Shown: positions 23,508-33,884, counted from the first letter of the stretch. The stretch is 64,000 bases of DNA from Pontibacter cellulosilyticus (GCF_014306105.1 NZ_JACRVF010000001.1:372001-436000), one strand, 5' to 3'. Translations and numbers: made by a program. The notes: generated by a model not told the origin, from the sequence alone.

Positions 23508-26402
23508 TTACCTTGCACAAATTCCCCTATAGGCGCACCACTGGCAAACGTCAAGGTCTTTAGTTTTCTGAATTGGCTCTGTCGGGTCTAATAAGCGTTC
23601 TACAAAGTCAGTCAGGAGCTTTTCGGAGGCAGCTACAAAATCATTGCCCAGGCTTTCAAAATTAAATTCTGAGGAGAGTACACCACCGTCCAGGTTACGG
23701 AATGAGATAATGCCTGACTTCGGGTCTATGCTCTGCGGGGAAACGTGTGGTGCATTGCGCAGAATCTTACCTGGGTCGCGTTGCAGTGTGCGGTGCAATA
23801 TATACTCGTAGAGCCACAACTGACGTGCTTTGCCATACTTTGCATCGGTTAAAAAGTGCAGTTCCAGTTCCTCCGGCTTCACATTCAGCTGGCTCTTTTC
23901 TACTTTACCCGTTTTGTAGTCTATCACACGAAGTTCGTGACCTGTAAGATCGATGCGGTCTGCTTTGCCAGCTATGCGCACCTGCAGTATTTCGCTGTTT
24001 ACCTGCACCGGAAGTATAGCATCCAGAGTGTCTTCGAGGCGCAGCACGTACAGCGGCAGTTCGTCAGATTCTTTGAGCTTTTGCAGGTATTTTTCCAGCA
24101 CCTCCACGGCCACTTTATACAGCAGGTAGTTCATGCCGCGTTCCGGTTTGGCGCCCTGCGTTACTTTACTAAACTCGGCTTTAGTTTTGGCTGGTAGCGC
24201 CTGTAGCATCTGCTCCACATGCCCGGCAAGTATAGGTTCTCCGCTTTGCTCGTGGGGTTTAAAGAAATCCTCCAATACCTGGTGCACAATGGTACCAAAT
24301 TGATCGGCTCCCAACTGTTCGTCCACTTCGTCGATCTCCTGCATTTTGGCGATGCGGGTAAAGTAGTACTGCAGCGAACAGTTGATGTACATGTTCATGT
24401 GCGAAGGGTAGAGGCCGCGCTCCAGCTCCTTCTTCAGCTGTGCAATGGTGTTGGCGTCTTTTTCGATGAGTATGTCCTCTTCATACTTGCGCGTTTGCTC
24501 CTGTTGCACAGCGGCTGTCATGTCGCGGAAGGTGATGCGGGAGTTGCGCAGGGCCAGGTCGTTTTGCAACTGAAGTATAAAGCGGCTTCTCTCCCCGGAC
24601 CCGTATGTATCGGATGGGAGAACATACAGCAGGTTTACACGCTTGGCACGCTGCAGCAGGCGGTAAAAGTTATAAGCCATCGCACCTTCGGTTTCGGCGT
24701 AAGTTGGCAGTCCAAATTGTTTTAGCACATCGTAAGGCATCAGCGATTCGTGGCGCTTAGGTGCAGGCAGTGTGTTTTCGTTTACCGAAAGTATGATCAG
24801 GTTCTCAAAGTCCAGGGCACGGGTTTCGAGCATACCCATGATCTGTACTTCAGAGATCGGTTCACCGCTAAAAGGCAGCCTTGTCTGACCGATCAGCTCG
24901 TACAGAAACTTCTTAAAACTCCGCACCGAGATCTTCTGCTCACGGCAATCGAAAATAGTATCGAGGCGCTTTACTAAAGTATAGAAAATGTAGAGGTACT
25001 CCGTTTCGATGGTGTTATGGCCGTGACTGTATACTTCGCGCAGCTTATCAATCAGCTGGTACATCGACTCGATGATGTCGTCGCAGTCGCGCCAGCTTTT
25101 AAACAGTATCTCGAATAGTGGGTGGTGTTGGCTTAGCTCGAGCAGTTCTTCTGCCCGAATGAGTACCTTATTTTCCTGTACCATCTTCTCCAGCACCAGC
25201 TGTATCATGCCATGGTATTTTGCCTGCTCGGGATCATCGTTCAGGTGCAGTTCGTACCTCCGGATAAAGGGGTGCGTGAGCAGTTTAGTAATCGACAGGT
25301 GGTGGTACTGGTGTACTCTGTAGCCAGAGTCGCTGAGCTGCGTTACGCCCGTCAAGTGCACTTCAAACAACAGGTCTACCAAGTTAAAGAGGGGAGTGCC
25401 TTTAAAGCTCAGACCCATGGTAACGTTATAGGTAGGGATGCTTTCAGGTATAGAGTGCAGCACCGGCAGCAATAGCGTTTCGTCGGGCAGCACAATAGCT
25501 ACCTGCGCGTGTTTGTCTTTTTCGCGTATCTCCTGCAGCAATTGGCCAGCCAGTTTGCCCTGCATGCTGGCATTGGCCACACCGATCACGTTTATCTCTT
25601 TTTCATCCGTCAGCAGCAGGTTTTGCTGCCAGCGCCATTCCGGTAATTTCCAGGTGCTTTTATACTTGCGCAGAAAGCTGCCAGCCCGGTTAGGCGTGTT
25701 TTTTTCCATGTAAAAGTCATCGCTGTCGAACAGTACCTCAGCCTTTTCGTGCTTCAATAAGGTTTTGATGATCTTTTCTTCGGAAGCAGTTAAGCTGTTA
25801 AGTCCGATAAAAATAAACTGCAGGCACTCATCCGACTTAGCTATACTTTCGATATCCTTGGCCACTTTGCGGAAAGCCATACCTGTGTATGCCTGTTTGT
25901 TCTCGAGTAAGCGTTTCTGCAGGTTGTGGTAGGTCTTTTCAATGTTATCCCAAAGGCTGAAGTATTTGCGCAGGGTAGGAGAGATCTCTTTGCCTAAGAA
26001 CTTTGGATCCCAGCGCTCCAGGGCTTTGGCTTCGGTCAGGTATTCAAATAGCTTTTTTGTGTCTACCAGATTCTGGTCGATGCGGCTGAAATCGTCGAGC
26101 AAAGTACCGGCCCACGTTACAAACTGGTCGAAATCCATGTTTGGGTCCTGCTCGCGCATCAGGTCGTACAGTTCCAGCTGCAAGTTTATCGGCTCTACCA
26201 CATCCGTCTTCGCCAGCTTCCGGATAAAGTCTTCCATGGAGTGCACTTCCGGCGACCAGATTGGTTCAGGCGAGGCTTGTGCCAAGGCTGTTTTAAAGAA
26301 GAAACTTGCCCGCCTAGAAGGCAATACAATGCACAGGTCGCTGATGTTCTCTTTATACTTTTCGTAAATGTATTTCGCCGTTAGCTCCAGGAAGGTTTGC
26401 AC
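23508..26402 (-). CDS. addB: AddB-like PD-(D/E)XK nuclease subunit
   Basis: 964 aa. The N-terminal half resembles an inactivated UvrD-like helicase: the position of the ATP loop reads VLPSRRASFFF and lacks a Walker A GKT. The C-terminal domain (about 660-964) is a PD-(D/E)XK nuclease with VIDYKTGKVEKSQL. Cysteines at about 675 (NCSLQYYF) and at 953, 956 and 962 (CQWCAYRGIC) match the 4Fe-4S clamp of AddB nucleases. With AddA it would resect double-strand breaks. Unusually, its AddA partner lies about 3.5 kb away, at 29873-33274, separated by three unrelated genes. Confidence 0.88.
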   Translation of the reverse strand: MQTFLELTAKYIYEKYKENISDLCIVLPSRRASFFFKTALAQASPEPIWSPEVHSMEDFIRKLAKTDVVEPINLQLELYDLMREQDPNMDFDQFVTWAGTLLDDFSRIDQNLVDTKKLFEYLTEAKALERWDPKFLGKEISPTLRKYFSLWDNIEKTYHNLQKRLLENKQAYTGMAFRKVAKDIESIAKSDECLQFIFIGLNSLTASEEKIIKTLLKHEKAEVLFDSDDFYMEKNTPNRAGSFLRKYKSTWKLPEWRWQQNLLLTDEKEINVIGVANASMQGKLAGQLLQEIREKDKHAQVAIVLPDETLLLPVLHSIPESIPTYNVTMGLSFKGTPLFNLVDLLFEVHLTGVTQLSDSGYRVHQYHHLSITKLLTHPFIRRYELHLNDDPEQAKYHGMIQLVLEKMVQENKVLIRAEELLELSQHHPLFEILFKSWRDCDDIIESMYQLIDKLREVYSHGHNTIETEYLYIFYTLVKRLDTIFDCREQKISVRSFKKFLYELIGQTRLPFSGEPISEVQIMGMLETRALDFENLIILSVNENTLPAPKRHESLMPYDVLKQFGLPTYAETEGAMAYNFYRLLQRAKRVNLLYVLPSDTYGSGERSRFILQLQNDLALRNSRITFRDMTAAVQQEQTRKYEEDILIEKDANTIAQLKKELERGLYPSHMNMYINCSLQYYFTRIAKMQEIDEVDEQLGADQFGTIVHQVLEDFFKPHEQSGEPILAGHVEQMLQALPAKTKAEFSKVTQGAKPERGMNYLLYKVAVEVLEKYLQKLKESDELPLYVLRLEDTLDAILPVQVNSEILQVRIAGKADRIDLTGHELRVIDYKTGKVEKSQLNVKPEELELHFLTDAKYGKARQLWLYEYILHRTLQRDPGKILRNAPHVSPQSIDPKSGIISFRNLDGGVLSSEFNFESLGNDFVAASEKLLTDFVERLLDPTEPIQKTKDLDVCQWCAYRGICAR

Positions 26403-26441
26403 GTGGGTAATTTAATTTTGAATGAGTGGGTAAGTGAATTA

Positions 26442-26732
26442 CTAAGCTACATATTTTATCATCATAGTGATCTTCATGGCTGCTACAATGATAAGTGTAA
26501 ATGGTAATATAAAGTTAAATTTGGATGAATAACGCAGGTTTTGATAAGGTACAATGGAAGCTAGTAAAGCAATTACAATAGCTACTGATGTCAGCATAAA
26601 TAACTGAACTACTCCGTCTATGAGTAGGAGGACGCTAACTGAAGATTTAGTGTAATAAGTATAGTCAATCAAAAGTCCTATAGCCAGTAATAATATAGCA
26701 GTAACCCATGCTACAATTTTGAACTTGAACAT
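26442..26732 (-). CDS. Small membrane protein of unknown function
   Basis: 96 aa with three hydrophobic helices (about 5-25, 37-62 and 73-92) and few charged residues. No family is recognised. It lies 12 bases from the VOC gene upstream and 39 bases from the AddB start downstream, all on one strand, so co-transcription is likely. Confidence 0.65.
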   Translation of the reverse strand: MFKFKIVAWVTAILLLAIGLLIDYTYYTKSSVSVLLLIDGVVQLFMLTSVAIVIALLASIVPYQNLRYSSKFNFILPFTLIIVAAMKITMMIKYVA

Positions 26733-26744
26733 AAATAAATTTGA

Positions 26745-27179
26745 TTAATGGATCGACTGCATCTTCGTATTCCCATGATCATCCATAGGCAGGAAAGGAT
26801 TGTAGGCAATTTCCCATAGGTTATCATCCGGATCTGCGATGTAGCTGCTGTAGCCACCCCAAAACACTTTTTCTGGTCTTTTTACCACGCGGGCGCCTTT
26901 CTCCTCCAGTTGGGCCACCAACTCGTTTACTTCCTGCTCCGAACGCACGTTGTGTGCCAGCGAATACCTTCTAAAACCGGTGCCGTAAGGATCAACGCCG
27001 GCATCGTCGGCCAACGACTCCTGCGGGAACAGGGCCAGCTGAATGCCGTTCAACTGAAAGAATACCACGCCTTCCGTGCTGCTTTCTGTGGGCGTCCAGC
27101 CAAACACGTTCAGGTAAAAGTCGCGTGAGCGCTGCAGGTTTTTTACGCCTAAGGTGATAAGTGTCAGTCGTTGTTCCAT
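26745..27179 (-). CDS. VOC-family protein (glyoxalase fold)
   Basis: 144 aa. It has the two beta-alpha-beta-beta-beta modules of the vicinal oxygen chelate fold: TLGVKNLQRSRDFYLNVFGW and the closing YIADPDDNLWEIAYNP. Members include glyoxalases, dioxygenases and antibiotic-binding proteins; the short single-chain form usually dimerises. Metal ligands are not clear enough to predict an activity. Confidence 0.9.
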   Translation of the reverse strand: MEQRLTLITLGVKNLQRSRDFYLNVFGWTPTESSTEGVVFFQLNGIQLALFPQESLADDAGVDPYGTGFRRYSLAHNVRSEQEVNELVAQLEEKGARVVKRPEKVFWGGYSSYIADPDDNLWEIAYNPFLPMDDHGNTKMQSIH

Positions 27180-27486
27180 AATAAGTTCTGCCCAGGCTTC
27201 ACCTGATAACAGGAGGGCCAGGAGTTTTATAAGTTATACTTTAGTAATAATGTTAGTTTATCTGCGCATATGCCTTCCGAAGCCGGTTAACCAGCTCTGG
27301 AGTATTATCGGCAAGGGTTTTGGTTCTTATGCTATGAGACACACATTAAAGTTGCCAGATCTTTAGGATCGCCAAATGGCTATACTTTGTAAGGCCAAGA
27401 TAAGAAGAAAAGGTAAGCCTGCGGCGTATTACTGAAAGTATAAATGCGCAATGGCGGTCAAATCTCTCCTGAGTTGCTCTTCTATA
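27180..27486. other. Intergenic region, 307 bases
   Basis: It lies upstream of the VOC gene and downstream of the phytochrome kinase. It holds two or three AAGTATA copies (near 27235, 27382 and 27437) and a possible gene remnant, listed separately. Confidence 0.6.
27260..27375 (-). pseudogene. Possible decayed gene remnant
   Basis: On the minus strand one frame reads PFGDPKDLATLMCVS and then stops. A second frame takes over at the same place and reads SIRTKTLADNTPELVNRLRK followed by AYAQIN and a stop. Together they look like the end of one protein broken by a frameshift. The stretch is short and I recognise no family, so this may be chance. Confidence 0.25.
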
Positions 27487-29727
27487 CTAAACGGCAACAG
27501 CATCCGGGAAGCAGAGGGTGAAAGTTGTACCTTTGTTTACTTCGCTTTCCACCTCAATTTTACCTCCGATCAACTCAACCTGTGTTTTGGTTAAGTATAG
27601 GCCAATACCTTTAGAGTCTTTATTGCGATGAAAGGTGTTGTAAAGGCCAAACATCTTGGTTTTTACTTTATCCAGGTCTATACCCAGGCCATTATCAGCA
27701 ACAGACAGGTATACTTGCTCATCAGCAGCCCATGACCTTACATATATCTCTGCCTTTCGGGTATCTGAGCTATACTTTAATGCGTTGGAGAGCAGGTTGT
27801 GGAGAATGCTTTCGAAGTATACTTTAGGCACATGCAGGGCAGATACTTGTAAATCGGTTCTGATTACAGCATTGGTCTTAAGTATAGAGGTTTGCAGGTT
27901 CTGCTTTTCCTTTTCGATCAGCTCAGATATCTGCACGTTTTCCCGCACAAGTTCCTGCTTTATGGCTGAGCGCAGCACCAGGTTCAGCTCATCGATGGTA
28001 GAGGACATATTGTCTATCATCTTGCTCATGCGCTCCATTACTTCTGCACTTGTTTCATGAGTAGGCTCAGCTTTGTACAGCTCATACAAGCCTTTGATGT
28101 TGCTCATAGGAGAGCGTAGGTTATGCGCTATGATCTGGGCAAAGTCTTCAAGCTTTTTGTTTTTTATCTGCAGTTCTTCTGCCGAGGCATTCAGCTCTTC
28201 ATTTAGGTCAATCAATCTCTTGGCTTGATCCTGCATAAGCAAAGCCACAATATCTTTTTGCAACAATTGGGCAATGGTAATATCGTTTAATGACCAGGCC
28301 AACGATTTGCCACGAACAGTTTCTTCCCAATCGTTAAAGGATTTTCGCGGATGTATGTGCTCACTTGTGCCCAGTTCAGGTTTATCCGGATTGCCAGCCC
28401 AAATCCTTTTTTCCTTGATTTCAGGTTTAAAGAAAAGAATATACTCTTTGTTATATCTGGATATCTCAATAGCTAGTAAACCGCTGGCTACATTTCTGTA
28501 AGCAGTTGCACCGGCAATATGTCTTGATAACTCACGAGTAGCTATTACTTGGTCTGCCTCTCGTTGAGAGAGCCAGTCTAAAATTTCAACTATCTGATCT
28601 TGTGAAGGGGTATTGCCAATTGTGCAGATCTGGCTATGAAGGTGCATGGCTGCCCCATGGCCTTGGGTAATGCTCAGGAGATTGGTGTCTAGTGTGAAAA
28701 GACCCTCTTTAAGACTTTCAGTTGCCATCACCTGATCAATCAGCTTCTTTTCTACAGCCTTATAACGGTCCATTATCTGATGGTCTGTTTTCTCCTGGTT
28801 TGCCAGTATGGTATTGGCAAACGTTAATGCTGTTACCAGGCAAGTTTGCCGCTTCCAGAAGTTTATGAACTTAGCAGACTCGTGCTGGCAGGCAATAATA
28901 CCCCAGAGTTTGCCTTGTACAATAATGGAAACTGAAAGTGTTGCCCTTACCTGCATGTTGCGGAGGTACTCCAGGTGTATTTCAGAAGGGTTGCGCAACT
29001 CTGACAGGATAATGTCAGTGGGAGCGTTGGTTTTTGGGTCGAAGTATGGTACTATGTCAATGGCTTCGGCACCTACATCTGGTATCTGCCTTACACATTT
29101 CTTCAGAAGCAACTCTCGTGCCTGCGCCGGAATATCAGTAGAAGGAAAGTGGTGGTGCAGATAAGAGCGTACCCCCGGCTTTACTTTTTCAGCTATTACT
29201 TCGCCATGCCAATCCTGGTCAAATACGTACAGCGTTACACGGTCGTAGTCGAGCAGGTGCTGCACATAGTTTACCAAGGCTTTTGTTTGTTCCTGAAAAG
29301 TTGGCAGCCCATTTAATTCTGAATGGAATTGTGAAAAGCTAAGCGTATTTTCAAGTCTGTTTTCGTTCAGAGCGGTATCCATTGGCTCGCACTCCAGCAC
29401 CAATTTGTTGTCGCTTTTGTGTATAAAACCGAAAAACCCCTTTTGTTGGAGCGTAATTGCCTGCGGACTTACAGAAGTGCCTTTGACAAGTTGTCCTTCA
29501 AGTATGGCATATTCTTCAAGAGAGGCGACTGAGGCTAGTGTTTTACCCAGCAAGTTTTCGACTGAAGCATCTAAGTAAGTGCCAACGTTCTGGCTTGCCT
29601 GCACTACTTCTAATGAGTCTTTATCCAGCACCAGCATAAAACCATGAGGCTGTATCCTTCCTATAATGTGTATAGGCTCTTTGTCGCAGTTGGATAAATC
29701 AACCTTTAGGTTTTTGTAGTTTTGCAT
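27487..29727 (-). CDS. Bacteriophytochrome sensor histidine kinase
   Basis: 746 aa. The order is PAS (1-110), GAF (about 140-310), PHY (about 320-500) and histidine kinase with ATPase (about 520-746). Biliverdin attachment is expected at C14 in SNCDKEPIHIIGRIQPHG. The chromophore pocket carries STDIPAQAR and EIHLEYLRNM. The PHY tongue has PRKSF. The kinase H-box is IIAHNLRSPMSN, with DNGLGID and GIGLYLTKTQ in the ATPase domain. It should sense red/far-red light in the cytoplasm. No haem oxygenase or dedicated response regulator lies beside it. Confidence 0.95.
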   Translation of the reverse strand: MQNYKNLKVDLSNCDKEPIHIIGRIQPHGFMLVLDKDSLEVVQASQNVGTYLDASVENLLGKTLASVASLEEYAILEGQLVKGTSVSPQAITLQQKGFFGFIHKSDNKLVLECEPMDTALNENRLENTLSFSQFHSELNGLPTFQEQTKALVNYVQHLLDYDRVTLYVFDQDWHGEVIAEKVKPGVRSYLHHHFPSTDIPAQARELLLKKCVRQIPDVGAEAIDIVPYFDPKTNAPTDIILSELRNPSEIHLEYLRNMQVRATLSVSIIVQGKLWGIIACQHESAKFINFWKRQTCLVTALTFANTILANQEKTDHQIMDRYKAVEKKLIDQVMATESLKEGLFTLDTNLLSITQGHGAAMHLHSQICTIGNTPSQDQIVEILDWLSQREADQVIATRELSRHIAGATAYRNVASGLLAIEISRYNKEYILFFKPEIKEKRIWAGNPDKPELGTSEHIHPRKSFNDWEETVRGKSLAWSLNDITIAQLLQKDIVALLMQDQAKRLIDLNEELNASAEELQIKNKKLEDFAQIIAHNLRSPMSNIKGLYELYKAEPTHETSAEVMERMSKMIDNMSSTIDELNLVLRSAIKQELVRENVQISELIEKEKQNLQTSILKTNAVIRTDLQVSALHVPKVYFESILHNLLSNALKYSSDTRKAEIYVRSWAADEQVYLSVADNGLGIDLDKVKTKMFGLYNTFHRNKDSKGIGLYLTKTQVELIGGKIEVESEVNKGTTFTLCFPDAVAV

Positions 29728-29872
29728 GGTTTATACTTGGCTGTTACACCGATATTACTTCACTCTTATACGCTGCACTTTTTCTCGATCAGCCACTCAT
29801 AAACACGTTAGCACATAATAAAGATGCTAACTAGGATAGATGCTCCTTTATGCTAAGCTCTAAAGTATAAAT

Positions 29873-32800
29873 TTAGAACGAAAGCCCCAATTGTTCGGCA
29901 GGTTTACCTCCATAAGCCCAAGTTAACACCTGTTGTGTATCGAAGTAAAACAGCACGCACTTTACTTTTTTATAGCCCAGCTGTCTGAACCGCACCGCGT
30001 AGTGATCCAGTCTGTTACGGTGTTCCGGCTCTGGCGGTGGTGTTTTAAATTCTATCAGCACCACACCTTCACCGTCGAATACAATGCGGTCAGGTTTGTA
30101 CAGGTAAGCCCTTGCATCCAGCACTTCTTTTTCGTGCTCTACAGCTACTTTATCAGAGAAGTACCTGGCAAGATCTGGGTGCTTTAGCACTTTAGTCAGT
30201 TTATTACGCAGGTCCGGCTTTTCGCGTTCGCTTATGATGCCTTCGTACACCATCTGGCGGAGCACCTTTTCCAGCTCATTGGCAAAGGCAATACGTGCAA
30301 GTGCGTAGTGTAGTTTGCGGTTTTGCTGGCGCTGTTGTGCCTGTGTTGCGAAGTCGAACACGTTGTTGGCGTGCTGTTTTATTTTCAGGCGCTGCTCCCA
30401 GTCACTGGCCACCAAATGTTCCAGTGAATACGTGTGGCTAAGGTCCAGGCGGTTATGATTTAGACTTGGTTTGCCCTGAGCCAGCTGGTAACAATGCTCC
30501 CCGAATTCCCACATTACCTTGTGCACCAGGTAGCGGTACAACAAGTGGCTCACATTCTTTGCTTGTCCGTCCAGCTTCGGGGCTTTTCGTTCATCCAGCA
30601 GGTCTTTAGCGTTACCTATCAAGTATAGCCTGTCGATGGGGCGGGTAAGGGCCACGTACAGCATGTTCAGGTTCTCGATAAAGGTTTTTTCTATCTCGGT
30701 GCTGTACTGCTGTGTAAGTATGGTGTTCTCCAGTTTAGAACTTATGTTAACAGCCACGCTTCGCAGTTTCCCAGTTACACTTATCTCTTCCGGCAAATGG
30801 CTCCACATCAACGAACCGCGTTTAGGTTCGGTGCTCCAATCGGCAAACGGTATGATCACGATAGGGTAAGCCAGTCCTTTGGATTTATGTATGCTGGTGA
30901 TGGTGATGGCGTTGCGATCTTTGGGCGTGTTTATACTTAGCTTGTCTTTCTGCACATCCCAATAAGCCAGGAAGTTGTTCAGGTTATTGCTGTGCTTCAG
31001 GCTGTACTCCAACACCAGGTCCAGGAAACGGAACAGGTACTCGCTTTCGTTGTTCTTGCCCAGCAGGTTAAAGATGCGAATAAGTTTCTCGGTTAATTCA
31101 TAGATAGACAGGTTGCCGGTTTCGCGCTCCTGCACATCGAAGCCGAACACGCGCAGCTGATCAAAAAACGACTGGTTCTCTTTCTCGTTCGCAATATCGG
31201 CAATGGTCTGTGTCATGCCCACATCCGGAACAGTCTCCAGCGCCACTTTACAAACCAGGTATAAAGCCTCTGATTTTGCCAAAGAATCGTTGGGTCGGTT
31301 AAACACCCGGAACATGGCAATAATCAGGTTAATTACCTCGGCAAACTGAAGTGAAAGTGAGTCCTGTGAAATGATGTCGAACTTACGCTCTTTCAGAAAA
31401 TTGGCAATCAGCTTACTCTTGATGTTGGTGCGGCAAAGTATGGCCATGTCTTTTAGCTCATAGCCTTCGGCCATTGCCTCCGTTACCAGCTGCAGCACCA
31501 TGTTAAGTGTACTCTCGTCGTACGTCAGCACTTTAGGTTGCGAATACCCGTCGTACAGTTCTTCGGTGCGGTGGCAGTTATTCAGATCATACTTGTAGTT
31601 TTCGTCATCATCGTGCGTGAACATCACCTGAATATGGCCGCCGTTGTTCTGGCTGCCGGCTGGTACCTGCTGTTTAAAATCTTCGTCGTAGATGGAGGTG
31701 AAGATGCCAAATTCCGGATGGCCTTCGCTGATGAAGCTGAACAACTCGTTATTAAAGTCGATAATTTCGGAGCGGCTGCGGTAGTTGGTTTTCAGGTTAT
31801 CCGGTTGCAGCGCCTGGTCTACAGAGTCGTAGCGCTCTTTGATAAGCGGACCGTGGCGGCGGTTCTCGTACAGCTGTTTCGTGCTTTTCTTGTAAAGGTG
31901 CAGGATCTGCTCCATTTCACCACCGCGCCAACGGTAAATAGCCTGCTTAGCATCTCCTACCACCATACTAAAATGGCCGGAGGCAAGGGCATTGTCTACC
32001 AGTGGCAGCAGGTTGTTCCATTGCAGCACTGAAGTGTCTTGAAACTCATCGATGAGGATGTGGTTATACTTTTCACCTAATCGTTCATAAATAAATGGCA
32101 CCGGCTCCTGCAGCACAATATCAATAATACGCTTGTTAAACTCGGAGATGTGCACCGTGTTACGGTCCAGTTTTATCTCCTGCAGGCATTTCTCCAGCTC
32201 GTTTAAAACCGATACTTTGTACAGGTGAGGCACAATCTGTTGGATTAACGTATAGGTGCCGGCATACTGCTCTTTTATACTTTCGATGTGGTAGTACAGG
32301 TCGGTGAGCGGCTGCTTTATACTATCGATCTGGCTTTTAGTATAAACGCTTGCCTTGCCGGCATACCACTTGTCTTCTTCTATACTTTGGCGGGCGTAGT
32401 TGTTGCCGTAGTTCAGGTCGATGTCCTTCTGCGAGAATTTATTAAAGTAGCTCCAGATTCCGCGGTTGCCCTGGTAAAAATCGGCAGGGGAGAGGTCGGC
32501 ATTCTCGATCAGCTTCAGGCCCTGCATTCCTGCTTCCTGAACCGCTTCTTCTATTTTCTTCTTAGCCTCAAACAACTGCTCACGCACCAGTTTAAAATCC
32601 TCCAGGCTCAGTTGCTGAATGTCGGTTATAGCCTCGTATACTTGCTCGTTAAGCAGGTTTCTGGCAAAGTCCATTAGGTCATCTGCCAGTAAGGTCCAGC
32701 TTTTGCCTTCGCGGGCTTTCTCCAGCACATACTGCTCCAGCGTCTGCGAAAGCATATCGTCTTTGGCATCGCTTACCTTGTCCAGTAATAGCGACACTGC

Positions 32801-33274
32801 AGTGCTTAGCAAGGCATTCGAATCCAGGTCTACCTCAAAATTGTGGGGGATATTTAACTCTCGTGTAAAGGCCTGCACAATCTTATTTACAAAACTGTCG
32901 ATGGTGCTCACGCTAAAGTCTGAGTAGTTATAAAGTATCTGGCGGAATAGGCTTGCAGCACGCCGGCGAACCTCTTCCACATCCAACTGCTCCTCAGGGT
33001 ACTCACGCTGCAGATCTTCAGTTATACTTTGTAGCAGGTTCTCACTTTTCGCTTTTTCCTTTTCAGATAAGTTGCCGTCGTTAAAATTTCGCAGTGCGGC
33101 TAGTATACGCTCCTTCATCTCAGCGGCGGCATCGTTTGTAAACGTGATGGCCAGGATGGAGCGGTAATAATCCGGGTTTGAAGTATGCAGGGCCAGCTTC
33201 AGGTATTCTTTGGTAAGGTGGTATGTTTTACCAGAGCCGGCAGAGGAGGAGTATATCTTAAAAACAGAAGGCAT
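29873..33274 (-). CDS. addA: AddA-like UvrD helicase / nuclease
   Basis: 1133 aa, superfamily 1A helicase with a C-terminal nuclease. Motifs: Walker A SSSAGSGKTYH (about 9-19), AITFTNDAAAEMKERI, Walker B LIDEFQDTSVLQW, GDAKQAIYRWRGGE, NYRSRSEIIDFN, SIHKSKGLAYPIVI and LYVALTRPIDRLYL. The C-terminus ends in a PD-(D/E)XK site (DRIVFDGEGVVLIEFKT). It should unwind and resect double-strand breaks together with the AddB-like protein at 23508-26402. Confidence 0.92.
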   Translation of the reverse strand: MPSVFKIYSSSAGSGKTYHLTKEYLKLALHTSNPDYYRSILAITFTNDAAAEMKERILAALRNFNDGNLSEKEKAKSENLLQSITEDLQREYPEEQLDVEEVRRRAASLFRQILYNYSDFSVSTIDSFVNKIVQAFTRELNIPHNFEVDLDSNALLSTAVSLLLDKVSDAKDDMLSQTLEQYVLEKAREGKSWTLLADDLMDFARNLLNEQVYEAITDIQQLSLEDFKLVREQLFEAKKKIEEAVQEAGMQGLKLIENADLSPADFYQGNRGIWSYFNKFSQKDIDLNYGNNYARQSIEEDKWYAGKASVYTKSQIDSIKQPLTDLYYHIESIKEQYAGTYTLIQQIVPHLYKVSVLNELEKCLQEIKLDRNTVHISEFNKRIIDIVLQEPVPFIYERLGEKYNHILIDEFQDTSVLQWNNLLPLVDNALASGHFSMVVGDAKQAIYRWRGGEMEQILHLYKKSTKQLYENRRHGPLIKERYDSVDQALQPDNLKTNYRSRSEIIDFNNELFSFISEGHPEFGIFTSIYDEDFKQQVPAGSQNNGGHIQVMFTHDDDENYKYDLNNCHRTEELYDGYSQPKVLTYDESTLNMVLQLVTEAMAEGYELKDMAILCRTNIKSKLIANFLKERKFDIISQDSLSLQFAEVINLIIAMFRVFNRPNDSLAKSEALYLVCKVALETVPDVGMTQTIADIANEKENQSFFDQLRVFGFDVQERETGNLSIYELTEKLIRIFNLLGKNNESEYLFRFLDLVLEYSLKHSNNLNNFLAYWDVQKDKLSINTPKDRNAITITSIHKSKGLAYPIVIIPFADWSTEPKRGSLMWSHLPEEISVTGKLRSVAVNISSKLENTILTQQYSTEIEKTFIENLNMLYVALTRPIDRLYLIGNAKDLLDERKAPKLDGQAKNVSHLLYRYLVHKVMWEFGEHCYQLAQGKPSLNHNRLDLSHTYSLEHLVASDWEQRLKIKQHANNVFDFATQAQQRQQNRKLHYALARIAFANELEKVLRQMVYEGIISEREKPDLRNKLTKVLKHPDLARYFSDKVAVEHEKEVLDARAYLYKPDRIVFDGEGVVLIEFKTPPPEPEHRNRLDHYAVRFRQLGYKKVKCVLFYFDTQQVLTWAYGGKPAEQLGLSF

Positions 33275-33440
33275 AAGTATGGGTCTATTGTTTAAAGATA
33301 CAGCTTAGCAGCTGCATTGCACAAGTTATACTTTGAAAGAATTTGTTAGAATTAATGTATAATGGTAAGCTTCTTCTGTTTATGGTTTTAACATGGAAGG
33401 GATTTTACTGTTCGCTTGCTTTTCGCCTCGCCGGCTGGGC

Positions 33441-33470
33441 CTTACTTTTCTCCTTGATGAGAAAAGTAAG
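33441..33470. repeat. 12-bp inverted repeat in the gene-free segment
   Basis: CTTACTTTTCTC at 33441-33452 and GAGAAAAGTAAG at 33459-33470 are perfectly complementary around a six-base loop. No adjacent gene end explains it as a terminator. Confidence 0.8.
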
Positions 33471-33884
33471 CAAAAGAATCAAGACAATTTTGAACTCGCT
33501 GAACGCTCAGACAAAAAATCGTCAGTGGTGCACCTGGCAAAAGCCGTTGCTGCGTTGCAATAAAGGATACTTATACTTGGTTGCCAATTGCCAGAGCCGC
33601 TAACTAAGAAGTGTCAATCCCAGTTTCTCTGTGGGGGTAGGGACCCTCTTTAAAGAGCCGCCTTGTGACAGCCGGTGCCGCTCTAGCGGCAGCCGAAGCT
33701 CAGCGGAGGCAGGAGGGAACACAGCGGCGATGCGGAGAAACGAGGCCACCCGGCTTTGAGGGCACCAGAGCCAGAGATGAAACGATTGGCAAGTAAGACT
33801 GAGGAATAAAGCCAATTGGATAGAGTAGCAGAACTTTTGAAGTATAGTGTAATAAAGTCATGTGAAAATAGACTTTATAAAACA

